Assembly: GCA_021822115.1 (NCBI GenBank)
Contig: JAJZSA010000009.1
Coordinates: 1-52,802, forward strand
DNA length: 52,802 nt
Reading direction: 5' to 3'
From: Pseudomonadota bacterium
GTDB taxonomy: Bacteria > Pseudomonadota > Gammaproteobacteria > Burkholderiales > Gallionellaceae
Made by a program: the position numbers and the translations under genes. Numbering within the stretch: the stretch's first letter is position 1; the number at the start of each line of letters is the position of its first letter. This document shows, one piece after another, positions 17,389 through 25,589 of this stretch. The notes beneath the pieces were generated by a model, which was not told where the DNA came from, searched no databases, and was given only the letters and a program-made list of their open reading frames with translations.

Positions 17389-19782
17389 ATGAATAGTCCG
17401 ATGCAGGGTAATCCGAACGAAATGAGCGTGCGCCTGGAGTTCACCAAGAACCTCAATCACGTCACCAACAAGATTCATGCGACCAGCAACATCGATGAGA
17501 TCATGCTGGATGTGAGCAAAGATATCTGCTCGCTGTTCAATGCCGACCGTCTGACCATCTATGTCGTCGGTGACGACAAGGCCTCGCTGGTCTCCAAGGT
17601 GAAGACCGGGTTGAATTCGTTCAAGGACCTCAAGCTGCCCATCGCCGAACAGAGCATCGCCGGTTACAGCGCAGTGCACAAGAAACTTCTGAACATCAAG
17701 GATGTATACGACCAGCAGGAGCTGGCTGCGCACAGCAGTACGCTACGTTTCCTGCAGGATGTGGACAAGCGCACCGGTTATCGCACCAAGCAGATGCTGG
17801 TGGCCCCCATCGTGGATGAAGGCGGCGAACTGGTCGGGGTGATGCAGGTCATCAACAACAAGGCTGGGATGCCGTTCCCGGCCATGGTCGAAGAAGGCGT
17901 GAAGGAGCTGGCGCAGACCTTGGCGGTGGCCTTGCGTCAACGTCAGCAGCAGAGCAATGCCATCAAGACCAAGTACGACTATCTGGTGGCGGATGCAGTA
18001 ATGTCTGCGGCTGAGTTCGAGCTTGCCACGCGCACTGCGCGCCGCAAGGGGATCGATGTCGAGAATGTGCTGATCGACGAATTCCAGATCAAGCTGGATG
18101 CGTTGGGCGAAGCGCTGTCCAAATTCTTTGGTGTGCCGTATGAACCGTTCAAGGCGGACCGTGTCAAGCCGTCCGACCTGTTGCGCAACCTGCGCCGCGA
18201 ATATGTGGAGAGCAGTCACTGGGTGCCGGTGGACGATACGCCGGAGGGACTGGTCATCCTGACCACCGACCCGGAGCGGATCCAGGCCTCGCGCGTGGTC
18301 AACAACATCTTCCCCAAGAACCGCCTGATCTACAAAGTCTGTTCGCAACGCGAATTCAAGATGACGCTGGATCAGTTCTATGGCGGCGGTAGCTCCATCG
18401 AGGGTACCGGCGCTTTCTCCTCCATGGATGATTCCTCGGTGGACGATCTGCTCACTTCGCTGGGCGGTGAAGAGGACGAAGAGGGCAGCGGCGTCAATCA
18501 GGAAGACTTGAATGCCGCGGCCGACAATGAACTGGTCAAGCTGGTCAACAAGATCATCATCGATGCCTACAAGATGGGCGCCTCCGATATCCACATCGAA
18601 CCCGGCCCGGGCAAGATGAAGACGCAGATCCGCGTGCGCAAGGACGGCTCGTTGATGAATTACATCGAGATCCCGTCCACCTACCGTAATGCGTTGGTCA
18701 CCCGCCTCAAGATCATGTGCGACCTGGACATCTCAGAGAAGCGCAAACCGCAGGACGGCAAGATCAAATTCAAGAAGTTCGGTCCGCTGGACATCGAGCT
18801 GCGTGTGGCGACCATCCCTTCGCAGGGCGGCGTGGAAGATGTCGTCATGCGTATCCTGGCTTCGGGCGAACCCATCCCGCTGGATAACATGGGCTTCTCC
18901 AAGCGCAATCTGGAGTTGATCAAGGCCACGGTCAGCAAGCCCTACGGTCTGTTCTTCGTATGCGGTCCGACCGGTTCCGGTAAGACCACCACGCTGCACT
19001 CCATCCTGAAGCACATCAACACGCCCGAGACCAAGATCTGGACTGCGGAAGACCCGGTGGAAATCACGCAGAAGGGATTGCGTCAGGTGCAGATCAACAA
19101 GAAGGCCGGGCTGGATTTTGCGGCGGTGATGCGCGCCTTCTTGCGTGCGGACCCGGATGTGATCATGGTCGGTGAAATGCGCGACAAGGAAACGGTATCC
19201 ATCGGTATCGAAGCCTCGCTCACCGGTCACCTGGTGTTCGCTACATTGCACACCAACAGCGCGCCGGAATCCATCATCCGCCTGCTGGATATGGGCATGG
19301 ATCCCTTCAACTTTGCCGATGCACTGCTGGGCATCCTGGCGCAACGTTTGGCCAAGCGTCTGTGCAAGCATTGCAAGAAGCCGCATGTCGCCACGCAGGA
19401 GGACATCAAGTCGCTGCTGGCGGAATATGCCGAAGAGTTGCGCAACACCGAGACCTGGAAGAAGGATGCGGCGGGCGCGAGCAAGGCCTTATATGCCGAA
19501 TGGCTGAAACTGTTCGGTGACGATAAGGGGCAGATCACCCTGTATGAGAAGGTCGGCTGCGAGAAATGTGCGGGCACCGGTTATGGTGGTCGCGTCGGTC
19601 TGCATGAGTTGCTGATCGGTACCGATCCGGTAAAGAAGGCTATCCAGGAGCATGCGCGCGTTGCAGAACTGTTCGCTATCGCGCTGGAGGAAGGGATGCG
19701 TACCCTGAAGCAGGATGGCATCGAGAAGGTGCTGATGGGCATCACCGACATCCATCAGGTGCGCGCAGTGTGCATCAAGTAA
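17389..19782 (+). CDS. GAF-domain GspE/PilB-type secretion or pilus ATPase
   Basis: The 797-residue protein has an N-terminal GAF domain (about 25-180). A region resembling the MshEN/T2SSE N-terminal domain (about 190-335) and an acidic linker (about 345-375) follow. The hexameric ATPase core has Walker A GPTGSGKTTT (about 526-535), DPDVIMVGEMRD and TLHTNSA. The C-terminal part has two zinc-type pairs, CKHC (about 658) and CEKC (about 724), followed by GRVGLHELL. The family powers type IV pilus extension or type II secretion. Usual pilB or gspE neighbours (pilC, pilD, gspF) are absent, and the N-terminal GAF is not part of standard PilB or GspE. It lies in the kinase/FHA operon, with pilin genes 1.8 kb downstream. 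Confidence 0.92.
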   Translation: MNSPMQGNPNEMSVRLEFTKNLNHVTNKIHATSNIDEIMLDVSKDICSLFNADRLTIYVVGDDKASLVSKVKTGLNSFKDLKLPIAEQSIAGYSAVHKKLLNIKDVYDQQELAAHSSTLRFLQDVDKRTGYRTKQMLVAPIVDEGGELVGVMQVINNKAGMPFPAMVEEGVKELAQTLAVALRQRQQQSNAIKTKYDYLVADAVMSAAEFELATRTARRKGIDVENVLIDEFQIKLDALGEALSKFFGVPYEPFKADRVKPSDLLRNLRREYVESSHWVPVDDTPEGLVILTTDPERIQASRVVNNIFPKNRLIYKVCSQREFKMTLDQFYGGGSSIEGTGAFSSMDDSSVDDLLTSLGGEEDEEGSGVNQEDLNAAADNELVKLVNKIIIDAYKMGASDIHIEPGPGKMKTQIRVRKDGSLMNYIEIPSTYRNALVTRLKIMCDLDISEKRKPQDGKIKFKKFGPLDIELRVATIPSQGGVEDVVMRILASGEPIPLDNMGFSKRNLELIKATVSKPYGLFFVCGPTGSGKTTTLHSILKHINTPETKIWTAEDPVEITQKGLRQVQINKKAGLDFAAVMRAFLRADPDVIMVGEMRDKETVSIGIEASLTGHLVFATLHTNSAPESIIRLLDMGMDPFNFADALLGILAQRLAKRLCKHCKKPHVATQEDIKSLLAEYAEELRNTETWKKDAAGASKALYAEWLKLFGDDKGQITLYEKVGCEKCAGTGYGGRVGLHELLIGTDPVKKAIQEHARVAELFAIALEEGMRTLKQDGIEKVLMGITDIHQVRAVCIK

Positions 19783-19791
19783 GGGGCGTGT

Positions 19792-21423
19792 GTGGATACC
19801 ACCAAGCTCAAGGCCTTCATGGCCCAGGAGCAGGCCCAGCGAGCCATGCTGGAGAACCTGCTCAATCGCCTGAACGACCTGAATAACATCGGCGCTTCGC
19901 TCTCCAGCGAGCGCAATATCGACAAGCTGCTCGAAGGTATCCTGAGTGCGGCGATGAAGATCACCAATGCCGATGCCGGCACGCTGTATCTGGTGGATGC
20001 CGAGAAACAAGTGCTGACTTTCGAGATCCTGCACAACCACTCCCTGGGCATCCATCTTGGCGGTACCTCGGGAGAGAAGATCCCGTTCTATCCCATCCAC
20101 ATGCAGATCGATGGCCAGCCCAACCATGCCATGGTGGTGAGCCATGCCGCGTTGACCGGCGAGACCGTCAACATCCCCGATGCCTATATCGCCGAGGGTT
20201 TCGATTTCTCCGGCACCAAGAAATTCGATGCCAAGACCGGATATCAGTCGCGCTCCTTCCTGGCCGTGCCGATGCGCGATCATGAGCGCGAAGTCATCGG
20301 TGTGTTGCAACTCATCAATGCGCTGGATGAGCACGGGCATCTCATGCAGTTCACGCTGGATGACCAGAAGTTGCTGGAGTCGCTCGCTTCACAAGCCGCG
20401 GTGGCGATCAGCAACCGGCGATTGATCTTGCAGATGGAGGCGCTGTTCGAGTCGTTCATCGAACTCATCAACACCGCCATCGACGATAAATCGCCCTATA
20501 CCGGTGGGCATTGCGCCCGCGTGCCAGTGCTGACCATGATGCTGGCGGAGGCCGCCAGTCGCACCGATCGCGGTCCGCTCAAGGATTTCACCCTGACCGA
20601 CCAGGACCGTTACGAACTGAAGATGGCGGGCCTGCTGCATGACTGCGGCAAGATCACTACGCCGGTGCACGTGGTGGACAAAGCGACCAAGCTGCATACC
20701 CTGTTCGACCGCATCCACCTCATCGACACCCGCTTCGAAGTGCTCAAGCGCGATGCCGAGATCGAGATGCTGCGCGGCATATTGTCGCGCGAAGCATGGG
20801 AGGCCAGAGTGCGGCAGCTCGATGCGGATCGTGAATTCCTGCGCCGCAGTAATATCGGCGGGGAGAAGATGTCGGACGAGGATATCGAGCGGGTATTCAA
20901 TATCGCCGCCTATACCTGGCGTAACGAAGCGGGGGAGTTGGCTTCCTTCCTGTCCGAGGACGAAGTCGAGAACCTGACCATCCGCGCCGGGACGCTGACC
21001 CCGGCTGAACGCGAGATCATCAACCACCATATCGTGGTCACCATCAAGATGCTGGAATCGTTGCCGTGGCCCAAGCACCTCAAGCGTGTGCCGGAATATG
21101 CCGGCGGACACCACGAGCGCATGGATGGTAAAGGCTATCCACGTGGTCTGGTGCGCGAACAGATGTCCATCCAGGCACGCCTCATGGGCATCGCCGATAT
21201 CTTCGAAGCGCTGACGGCCAAGGATCGTCCCTACAAACCGGGCAAGACGCTCACCGAATCCTTGCATATCCTCGGCAATTTCAAACTGAATGGGCATATC
21301 GATGCCGACCTGTTCGATGTCTTCATCCGGCAGAAGGTCTATCTGGAATATGCCCGCCAGTACCTGTCGCCGGAGCAGATCGACGAGGTGGATGAGCGCC
21401 AGATCCCCGGGTTCGATGCGTGA
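19792..21423 (+). CDS. GAF and HD-GYP domain phosphohydrolase
   Basis: The 543-residue protein has a helical lead and a GAF domain (about 30-210) followed by an HD-GYP domain with HDCGK (His283-Asp284) and HHERMDGKGYP (from His440). These motifs mark c-di-GMP phosphodiesterases. The HD and HHE motifs are 157 residues apart, versus 55 in the REC-HD-GYP protein of this window, so about 100 residues are inserted in the catalytic domain. The start is GTG at 19792 with AAGGGG (19781-19786) at good spacing. It ends the signalling operon, so c-di-GMP degradation is linked to the ATPase and pilins. Confidence 0.9.
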   Translation: MDTTKLKAFMAQEQAQRAMLENLLNRLNDLNNIGASLSSERNIDKLLEGILSAAMKITNADAGTLYLVDAEKQVLTFEILHNHSLGIHLGGTSGEKIPFYPIHMQIDGQPNHAMVVSHAALTGETVNIPDAYIAEGFDFSGTKKFDAKTGYQSRSFLAVPMRDHEREVIGVLQLINALDEHGHLMQFTLDDQKLLESLASQAAVAISNRRLILQMEALFESFIELINTAIDDKSPYTGGHCARVPVLTMMLAEAASRTDRGPLKDFTLTDQDRYELKMAGLLHDCGKITTPVHVVDKATKLHTLFDRIHLIDTRFEVLKRDAEIEMLRGILSREAWEARVRQLDADREFLRRSNIGGEKMSDEDIERVFNIAAYTWRNEAGELASFLSEDEVENLTIRAGTLTPAEREIINHHIVVTIKMLESLPWPKHLKRVPEYAGGHHERMDGKGYPRGLVREQMSIQARLMGIADIFEALTAKDRPYKPGKTLTESLHILGNFKLNGHIDADLFDVFIRQKVYLEYARQYLSPEQIDEVDERQIPGFDA

Positions 21424-21432
21424 GGTGACGTT

Positions 21433-21454
21433 TTTCGTCACACGAGTGACGAAA
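21433..21454. promoter_or_regulatory. 22-bp palindrome upstream of the pilin sigma-54 promoter
   Basis: TTTCGTCAC and GTGACGAAA are perfect inverted repeats around ACGA. The centre lies about 95 bases before the expected pilin transcription start, where sigma-54 activators bind. A third half site GTGACG (21425-21430) can pair with the same CGTCAC, so alternative RNA hairpins after the HD-GYP stop codon are also possible. Confidence 0.55.
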
Positions 21455-21512
21455 TCGGTGATGAGTGCGGTCGTAGTCTGGTCGCGTGCCTGCAAAACAA
21501 GGGTTCCATGGC

Positions 21513-21528
21513 TGGCACATAAACTGCT
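21513..21528 (+). promoter_or_regulatory. Sigma-54 (RpoN) promoter of the pilin gene
   Basis: TGGCACATAAACTGCT matches the -24/-12 consensus TGGCACG-N4-TTGCW closely. The invariant GG (21514-21515) and GC (21526-21527) are exactly 12 bases apart. Many type IV pilin genes are driven by RpoN with PilS/PilR. Transcription should start near 21539. Confidence 0.85.
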
Positions 21529-21583
21529 AATATCTCTGCGCACACCTCGTGTGTAAGCCCGTTCAATCTATAGGAGGTACACA

Positions 21584-21958
21584 ATGAAACAAGCTCAACA
21601 AGGTTTCACTCTGATCGAACTGATGATCGTGGTCGCGATTATCGGTATCTTGGCTGCTGTGGCACTGCCTCAGTATAAAAACTACACCATCAAGTCCGCA
21701 AACAATGCATGTCTGGATGAGGCTGCTGGTGTGACACGTGCTGCGGCGACAGCCGTTCAGACCGCTGATGTCGCCATTTTCCCGGCCTACACTCCGGGCT
21801 CTTGTGATACGGCAACCAACAAATTTGCAGCAGCACCTGCTGATGCAGCAGCGTTGGCTGCATTGGCTGGTACATCTTGGACGATCAACGCCAAGGCGCC
21901 TGGCGATGCAACCGTCACTTGCTCTTACGACACAGGTAGCTGCACCAAGAACAAGTAA
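21584..21958 (+). CDS. pilA: Type IV pilin (major pilin, PilA-like)
   Basis: The 124-residue prepilin has a short leader MKQAQQG, then [24 protein letters not shown]. The cleavage Gly is residue 7 and Glu is at mature position 5. Four cysteines are present; the last two (TCSYDTGSC) fit a C-terminal disulfide loop. A strong AGGAGG lies upstream of the ATG and it has its own sigma-54 promoter and terminator, as expected for an abundant structural subunit of the pilus fibre. Confidence 0.94.
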   Translation: MKQAQQGFTLIELMIVVAIIGILAAVALPQYKNYTIKSANNACLDEAAGVTRAAATAVQTADVAIFPAYTPGSCDTATNKFAAAPADAAALAALAGTSWTINAKAPGDATVTCSYDTGSCTKNK

Positions 21959-21985
21959 TTCTAGGGTGCAATTGGGGTAACCCAG

Positions 21986-22023
21986 ATGCCGTTCACTTTG
22001 CTCAGGTGAACGGCATTTTATTT
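21986..22023 (+). terminator. Terminator after the major pilin gene
   Basis: A perfect 11-bp stem, ATGCCGTTCAC (21986-21996) with GTGAACGGCAT (22006-22016), has a 9-nt loop and continues into TTTTATTT. Confidence 0.9.
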
Positions 22024-22110
22024 GGATATACTGAAAACCTGAGCGTAGCAATGACCTATTTTCTGTTATAGGCGTTTATCTAGGAACGCAGCTTGCAGTG
22101 GGAGAATAGA

Positions 22111-22488
22111 ATGAAAAGCATTGAACGAGGTTTCACACTTATTGAATTGATGATTGTGGTTGCGATTCTTGGCATTGTCGCCCTCGTTGCGCTTCCTTCG
22201 TATCGTGATTACAAAGCCACTTCGGATGTTGCTGCGGCTTTGGGGACATTGGAGACCTTGCGCTTCAGGGTGAATATGGGGTTCGATGCGAACGGCTCTT
22301 TGGGGTGTACTGACGATCAGGGGGTCGCTATTCCTAACTGTTCCGGAGCTGGGGTGTTGGCAGCGACCTCTAACGCTATAAAAGTGACCTTATCGCCGAC
22401 AGCTCCGGCTGTTGCGGAAGGGAATATCACTTGGGATTGCACCGTTTCCGGGAGTGGCGCGGTGGCATTCGGCGATTGCCATCTATAA
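22111..22488 (+). CDS. Second type IV pilin-like protein
   Basis: The 125-residue protein has leader MKSIERG and [27 protein letters not shown], so prepilin peptidase should process it. The body differs from the first pilin and has four cysteines (one in LGCTDD, one in PNCSG and two near the C-terminus). The gene is lower in GC than its neighbours. The ATG at 22111 has GGGAG upstream; an in-frame TTG 18 bases earlier would lengthen the leader without reason. It could be a minor pilin, an alternative major pilin or a pseudopilin. No sigma-54 promoter is visible, and it lies between two terminators, so it is probably transcribed on its own. Confidence 0.88.
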   Translation: MKSIERGFTLIELMIVVAILGIVALVALPSYRDYKATSDVAAALGTLETLRFRVNMGFDANGSLGCTDDQGVAIPNCSGAGVLAATSNAIKVTLSPTAPAVAEGNITWDCTVSGSGAVAFGDCHL

Positions 22489-22547
22489 ATCAGCGTAGTC
22501 CGTTTGTCGCGCTTATCTAATTAGCCTTGTAGGAACTCTTCCTACCC

Positions 22548-22575
22548 AAAAATCGGAAAACCTCCGATTTTTTTT
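22548..22575 (+). terminator. Terminator between the second pilin and flhD
   Basis: A 10-bp stem, AAAAATCGGA (22548-22557) with TCCGATTTTT (22563-22572), has a 5-nt loop and further T residues. It looks bidirectional in composition. Confidence 0.88.
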
Positions 22576-22585
22576 CCCCGTCATC

Positions 22586-22639
22586 CCTCGCAAAATGCAA
22601 CCGTCGAATGAAGCAGCACTTTCACGGTCTTTTGCGAGG
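22586..22639 (+). promoter_or_regulatory. Leader hairpin covering the flhD ribosome binding site
   Basis: CCTCGCAAAA (22586-22595) is perfectly complementary to TTTTGCGAGG (22630-22639). Inside, CCGT-c-GAA (22601-22608) pairs with TTCACGG (22621-22627), leaving a 12-nt loop. The 3' arm includes GAGG of the flhD Shine-Dalgarno GAGGAG (22636-22641), so the folded RNA would hide it. This suggests post-transcriptional control of the flagellar master regulator. Confidence 0.6.
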
Positions 22640-22647
22640 AGCATGCG

Positions 22648-22968
22648 ATGAACATCAATCAGATCCAAGAAGAAGTCAGGGAGATCAATCTTTCCTACAT
22701 GATGCTGGCACAGCAGATGATCCGCAGCGACAAGGCGAGCGCGATTTTCCGTCTGGGCATCAGCGATGAGCTGGCGGACTTGATCGATGGGCTGTCTCCC
22801 GCGCAGATGTTGAAGATGGCCGGCGGCAACATGTTGCTGTGTCGCTTCCGCTTCGATGAGCAGCTGTTGCTCAATCTGGTGACCGACTACAACAAGGATC
22901 GCATGATGTCGCAGACCCATGCCGCCATCCTGATGGCTGGCCAGCCGGTCGAAGCCTTGGCTGCCTGA
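22648..22968 (+). CDS. flhD: Flagellar master regulator subunit FlhD
   Basis: The 106-residue protein opens with MNINQIQEEVREINLSYMML and contains LLCRFRFDEQLLLNL, both typical of FlhD, at the usual length. With FlhC it forms the FlhD4C2 activator of class II flagellar genes with sigma-70. GAGGAG lies six bases before the ATG, inside the leader hairpin. The flhC start follows after 10 bases. Confidence 0.95.
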   Translation: MNINQIQEEVREINLSYMMLAQQMIRSDKASAIFRLGISDELADLIDGLSPAQMLKMAGGNMLLCRFRFDEQLLLNLVTDYNKDRMMSQTHAAILMAGQPVEALAA

Positions 22969-22978
22969 GGAGCCGGCC

Positions 22979-23524
22979 ATGCGTAACAAGAGTGTGGTGA
23001 ACGAGGCGCGCGATATCCAGATCGCGATCGACTTGATCAACCTGGGGGCGCGTCTCCAGTTGTTGCAGGAAGAGACCAGTCTCAGCCGCGAGCGCTTGCT
23101 CAAGTTATACAAGGAAGTGAAAGGCGAGTCGCCGTCCAAGGGCATGCTGCCGTATTCCACGGACTGGTTCATGAGCTGGCTGCCCAACATCCATTCTTCC
23201 CTGTTCATGGGGATCTACCAATTCATGCAGAAGAACGCCGGTGTCTCTGGTGTCGAGGCGCTCATCAAGAGTTATCGCCTGTATCTGGAGCAGGCCGAGA
23301 TCCCGGCCGAGGGTGAGCCCACCCTGAGCATCACGCGGGCGTGGTTCCTGGTGCGCTTTTTCGAGGCGGGCATGATGCAACTGACGCGCTGCAGGGAGTG
23401 CGGTGGCCAGTTCGTGGTGCACACGCATGAGCTGTGTGAGGACTATCGTTGCGGGATCTGCCGCCCGCCTTCCCGTGCCGGGAAGACCAAGAAGGCGGCG
23501 GGGATGGAAGCTGCTGTGGTTTGA
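22979..23524 (+). CDS. flhC: Flagellar master regulator subunit FlhC
   Basis: The 181-residue protein has the FlhC core (SVVNEARDIQIAIDLINLGA, LPYSTDWFMSWL). The zinc site is Cys138, Cys141, Cys158 and Cys161 (RCRECGG and CGICRPP). It makes the DNA-binding part of FlhD4C2. A Shine-Dalgarno GAGGAG lies across the flhD stop, so the two are translated together. Confidence 0.96.
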   Translation: MRNKSVVNEARDIQIAIDLINLGARLQLLQEETSLSRERLLKLYKEVKGESPSKGMLPYSTDWFMSWLPNIHSSLFMGIYQFMQKNAGVSGVEALIKSYRLYLEQAEIPAEGEPTLSITRAWFLVRFFEAGMMQLTRCRECGGQFVVHTHELCEDYRCGICRPPSRAGKTKKAAGMEAAVV

Positions 23525-23566
23525 CGAGGCCGGGCAAGGGTGGCGCCGCTGGGCGCGGCGGTGAGG

Positions 23567-23611
23567 AACGGGCTCGAATGCGCGAATAGCAGCAGATAAG
23601 CCCGTTTTTTT
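23567..23611 (+). terminator. Probable terminator after flhC
   Basis: AACGGGCT (23567-23574) pairs with AGCCCGTT (23599-23606), and a run of T follows (23605-23611). The 24-nt loop is longer than usual, which lowers confidence. It would separate flhDC from motAB. Confidence 0.6.
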
Positions 23612-23681
23612 ACGTTATGCAGCAAAAAACGGCTTGCTAAGATACGATGACGGGCTCGTCAGGCTCAATGTAGGGGTGGAT

Positions 23682-24536
23682 ATGCTGATCATTGTAGGTT
23701 ATGTGGTGGTGCTGGGTTGTATCTTCGGTGGCTATGCGCTGGCAGGCGGCCATCTGGGTGGTCTCTGGCAACCCCTTGAATTGCTGATGATCGGCGGCGG
23801 GGCGTTGGGTGCGTTCTTCGTCGGCAACAGCATGACCGCCATCAAGGCGACCTTCAAATCCATTCCGACATTGTTCAAAGGCTCCAAGTACAACAAAGAG
23901 ACGTACATGGAGCTGATGGCGCTGATGTATGAATTGCTGGGCAAGGTGCGCAAGGAAGGCATGATGTCTATCGAGGGCGATGTCGAGAACCCCCATGAGA
24001 GCGCCATCTTCAGCAAATATCCCAAGATCGTGGCCGATCACCATGTGGTCGAATTCATCACCGATTATCTGCGCATCATGGTGAGCGGCAACCTGAATGC
24101 CATGGAGATCGAGAACCTGATGGATGTCGAGATCGAGACCCATCACCACGAAGCGCTGGTGCCATCGCATGTGATCGCCAAACTGGGCGATGGTATGCCG
24201 GCCTTCGGTATCGTGGCGGCGGTGATGGGGGTGGTGCATACCATGGAGTCGGTGGGTATCCCGCCGGCGGAATTGGGTATTTTGATCGCGCACGCGCTGG
24301 TCGGTACCTTCCTCGGTATCTTGCTGGCATATGGCTTCGTTGGTCCTTTGGCGGGCTTGCTGGAGCAGAAGGCCGATGAGGAAGGAAAGATCTATCAGGC
24401 TGCGAAGGTGGTTTTGTTGGCCAACCTCAACGGTTATGCGCCGGCGATGGCGGTCGAGTTCGGGCGCAAGGTGCTGAATTCCACCGATCGCCCCGGTTTT
24501 GCCGAGTTGGAAGAGCACGTCAAGCAGAAGCGCTGA
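23682..24536 (+). CDS. motA: Flagellar stator protein MotA
   Basis: The 284-residue protein starts MLIIVGYVVVLGCIFGGY, with four hydrophobic helices. The conserved GDGMPAFGIVAAVMGVVHTM region before TM3 is present. AGGGG lies about five bases upstream of the ATG at 23682; extension to an earlier in-frame start adds polar residues before TM1. With MotB it forms the proton-driven stator ring. motB starts 15 bases downstream. Confidence 0.96.
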   Translation: MLIIVGYVVVLGCIFGGYALAGGHLGGLWQPLELLMIGGGALGAFFVGNSMTAIKATFKSIPTLFKGSKYNKETYMELMALMYELLGKVRKEGMMSIEGDVENPHESAIFSKYPKIVADHHVVEFITDYLRIMVSGNLNAMEIENLMDVEIETHHHEALVPSHVIAKLGDGMPAFGIVAAVMGVVHTMESVGIPPAELGILIAHALVGTFLGILLAYGFVGPLAGLLEQKADEEGKIYQAAKVVLLANLNGYAPAMAVEFGRKVLNSTDRPGFAELEEHVKQKR

Positions 24537-24551
24537 TGCGAGACTGATCCC

Positions 24552-25589
24552 ATGGCCGAGGACAAGAACAAACGCCCCATCGTCATCAAACGCATCAAGA
24601 AGGTGGCGGGCGGTCATCACGGTGGAGCCTGGAAGATCGCTTATGCCGACTTCGTGACGGCGATGATGGCGTTCTTCCTGTTGATGTGGTTGCTGGGTTC
24701 GACCGCCAAGGGGGATCTGGAAGGGATCGCGGAATATTTCAAGACGCCGCTCAAAGTGGCATTGATGGGCGGCACGACGAGCGGTGACAGCTCCAGCATT
24801 CTGAAGGGCGGCGGCAAGGATCTTACGCGCAGCGAAGGACAGGTGAAGTCGGGCGAGGTCCAGCCGGATAAAAAAGTCATCAACCTGAAGGCCGCAAAAG
24901 AAGAGCAAATCCGGCTCGAGGCGCAGAAAGAGATCGAGCAGCTCAAGCAGTTGAAGAAGAACATCGAAATGGCGATTGAGAACAACAAACGCCTGGAGCA
25001 GTTCAAGAGCCAGATCCTGCTGGACCTGACGACCGAAGGTTTGCGCATCCAGATCGTGGATGAGAAGAACCGGCCGATGTTCCAGAGTGGCAGCGCCAGG
25101 CTGGAACCTTATACGCAGGAGATACTGCGTGAGATCGGCAGGACGCTGAACGATATGCCGAACAAAGTTAGCTTATCCGGCCATACCGATGCCTTGGCCT
25201 ATGCGACACCGGGCGGGCACTACAGTAACTGGGAGCTATCGGCCGACCGGGCGAATGCATCGCGGCGTGAATTGATCGCAGGCGGTTTGGCGAAGGACAA
25301 GGTGGTGCGGGTGGTCGGGCTGTCTTCGGCGGTGCTGTTCGATAAGGAACATCCGTTGAATCCGATCAATCGACGGATCAGCATCATCGTCATGAACAAG
25401 AAGGCAGAAGAGGCTGCGCAGCAGGATGGCGGGACGGTGCAGATCGATGCCGAGAATGGAGATGCTGCGGATGCGCTGGGTGTGTCCGGGGTTACAGCGG
25501 CATCGGCGGTGGATGCGGCGGAGCCGCCGCCACCGAATACACCGGTGGCCGGGATGTCACAAGAGGCACCGCCGCAGGCAGCACATTAA
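24552..25589 (+). CDS. motB: Flagellar stator protein MotB
   Basis: The 345-residue protein has one TM helix with the proton-carrying Asp33 in YADFVTAMMAFFLLMWLL, then a plug/linker. An OmpA-like peptidoglycan-binding domain (about 170-285: LSGHTDALAY, WELSADRANASRREL, NPINRRISIIV) and an Ala/Pro-rich tail follow. The Asp and the basic stretch before the TM fit a proton-type stator. Confidence 0.96.
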   Translation: MAEDKNKRPIVIKRIKKVAGGHHGGAWKIAYADFVTAMMAFFLLMWLLGSTAKGDLEGIAEYFKTPLKVALMGGTTSGDSSSILKGGGKDLTRSEGQVKSGEVQPDKKVINLKAAKEEQIRLEAQKEIEQLKQLKKNIEMAIENNKRLEQFKSQILLDLTTEGLRIQIVDEKNRPMFQSGSARLEPYTQEILREIGRTLNDMPNKVSLSGHTDALAYATPGGHYSNWELSADRANASRRELIAGGLAKDKVVRVVGLSSAVLFDKEHPLNPINRRISIIVMNKKAEEAAQQDGGTVQIDAENGDAADALGVSGVTAASAVDAAEPPPPNTPVAGMSQEAPPQAAH

